Origin: a bacterium
Lineage (GTDB): Bacteria > Vulcanimicrobiota > Vulcanimicrobiia > Vulcanimicrobiales > SCRA01
Direction: 5' to 3'
DNA length: 6,308 nucleotides
Assembly (NCBI GenBank): GCA_028869325.1
Contig: JAGWST010000453.1
Coordinates: 1-6,308 of the forward strand
The notes under the pieces were generated by a model that searched no databases, was not told the origin of the DNA, and was given only the letters and a program-made list of their open reading frames with translations. The translations under genes were made by a program, and so were the position numbers. Each line of letters opens with the position of its first letter. The stretch's first letter is position 1. Shown piece after piece: positions 5,703 through 6,308 of this stretch.

Positions 5703-5751
5703 CGTCGCCGGAAGTGCCCCCGAATGCTGTGCCAAGGGGTCCTCGGCGACG
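5703..5751. repeat. Second inverted repeat upstream of greA
   Basis: CGTCGCCG (5703-5710) and CGGCGACG (5744-5751) are perfect 8-bp complements; inside them CCCC (5717-5720) can pair with GGGG (5736-5739), giving an extended stem with internal loops. It occupies the greA upstream region after the first hairpin, and could be part of a tandem terminator or of the greA leader. I see only a poor -10-like TTATCT at 5758-5763 beside it, with no matching -35 box. Confidence 0.35.
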
Positions 5752-5798
5752 GTGCTGTTATCTGCCCCCCGGTCGCTGCACGCGGTCGCGCCGGGGCC

Positions 5799-5803
5799 GG
5801 AGG
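5799..5803 (+). promoter_or_regulatory. Ribosome-binding site deciding the greA GTG start
   Basis: GGAGG six bases upstream of the GTG at 5810. It fixes this GTG as the start even though GreA genes usually begin with ATG. Confidence 0.85.
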
Positions 5804-5809
5804 TCGAGG

Positions 5810-6308
5810 GTGAACGATAAAGAGATCGTCTTAACGGCCGAAGGGCTCCGCAAGTTGGAGGAAGAGCTCGACCACCTCAAGACGGTCCACCGCCAAGAGG
5901 TCAACGAGCGCATCCGCCAGGCCAAAGAGTTCGGCGACATCACCGAGAACGCCGAATACGAAGATGCCAAGCAGGAGCAGGCGTTCGTCGAGGGGCGTAT
6001 CCTCAAGCTGGAGTCGATGATTCGCAATGCGCGACTGATCGACGAAGGTGAGTATGCCAGCGGTGAGGTGCACCTGGGCGCCACGGTCAGGGTGAAGTCG
6101 CTCGTCGCCAACCGAGTGTTCGAGTTCACGATCGTCGGCAGCGCGGAGTCGGACCCGGCCAATCATCGCATCTCCAACGAGTCGCCGATCGGGCGCGCAC
6201 TCCTGGGCAAGAAGAAAGGTGACGAGGTCATCGTCCATACGCCCAAAGGCGGTGTGACCTACAAGATCGAGCAGATCAAGTCGCAAAAGCGTGCGGCAAA
6301 GAAGGCTG
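5810..6308 (+). CDS. greA: Transcription elongation factor GreA (3' end cut by window edge)
   Basis: GreA enters the secondary channel of stalled, backtracked RNA polymerase and stimulates cleavage of the extruded RNA 3' end. The 166 residues seen contain both domains: the N-terminal coiled coil (about 1-75) with the acidic tip GDITENAEY, where Asp43 and Glu46 match the functional acidic pair of the family, followed by KQEQAFVEGRI; and the C-terminal FKBP-like domain (about 85-156) with SNESPIGRALLGKKKGDEV. The GTG start is set by the GGAGG site. GreA is usually about 158 residues, so nearly the whole protein is present; it continues past the normal end with a Lys/Ala-rich tail (QKRAAKKA) and no stop is reached. 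It is separated from the upstream operon by 157 bp with two hairpins, so it is probably its own transcription unit. Confidence 0.96.
   Translation, partial: MNDKEIVLTAEGLRKLEEELDHLKTVHRQEVNERIRQAKEFGDITENAEYEDAKQEQAFVEGRILKLESMIRNARLIDEGEYASGEVHLGATVRVKSLVANRVFEFTIVGSAESDPANHRISNESPIGRALLGKKKGDEVIVHTPKGGVTYKIEQIKSQKRAAKKA

Noticed and set aside
5756..5764. Extended -10-like TGTTATCT as a greA promoter
   Set aside because: There is no -35 match at a proper distance and the fit is weak, so it is mentioned with the hairpin but not called as a promoter.
5831..6286. A 151-codon minus-strand open frame opposite greA
   Set aside because: It is antisense to an unmistakable GreA and has no ribosome-binding site or family features.

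Overview
This is a GC-rich bacterial chromosomal window with no ribosomal RNA, tRNA, CRISPR array or recognisable transposase. Dense genes, the Gram-positive-like GreA at the right edge and the CGNR-family regulator suggest an uncultured or little-studied high-GC member of the Chloroflexota/Firmicutes/Actinobacteria side of the tree. This placement is inferred from protein character only and is weak.

Layout from left to right: (1) the C-terminal end of a GNAT acetyltransferase; (2) a class III PLP-dependent aminotransferase overlapping by 13 bp with an SRPBCC (START/aromatase-like) ligand-binding protein; (3) a regulatory block with a 61-residue protein of unknown function on the minus strand and, divergent from it, a CGNR zinc-finger regulator, driven by two consensus-like promoters that share overlapping -35 boxes; (4) a minus-strand beta-propeller protein that converges on the CGNR gene; (5) a two-gene operon joined by an ATGA overlap, encoding a homologue of cyanobacterial acyl-ACP reductase (AAR) and a protein of a family often labelled 'quinate 5-dehydrogenase'; (6) a 157-bp intergenic stretch with two hairpins; (7) greA, which runs off the right edge.

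The most interesting part is the metabolic set. The AAR-like protein keeps the Rossmann glycine motif and a cysteine placed like the AAR acyl-thioester cysteine, so it could reduce an acyl thioester to an aldehyde. The aminotransferase could make an amine from an aldehyde, and the SRPBCC protein could bind a hydrophobic intermediate. The 'quinate 5-dehydrogenase' protein is translationally coupled to the AAR-like enzyme and probably works in the same step or pathway. No aldehyde-deformylating oxygenase, the usual cyanobacterial partner of AAR, is in the window. The pathway is inference; the individual family calls for the aminotransferase, SRPBCC, CGNR, AAR-like and GreA proteins are well supported by visible motifs.

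The second point of interest is the AT-rich island at about 2205-2281. Both divergent promoters have 17-bp spacers, and the rightward one predicts a leaderless mRNA starting at the GTG codon of the CGNR gene.
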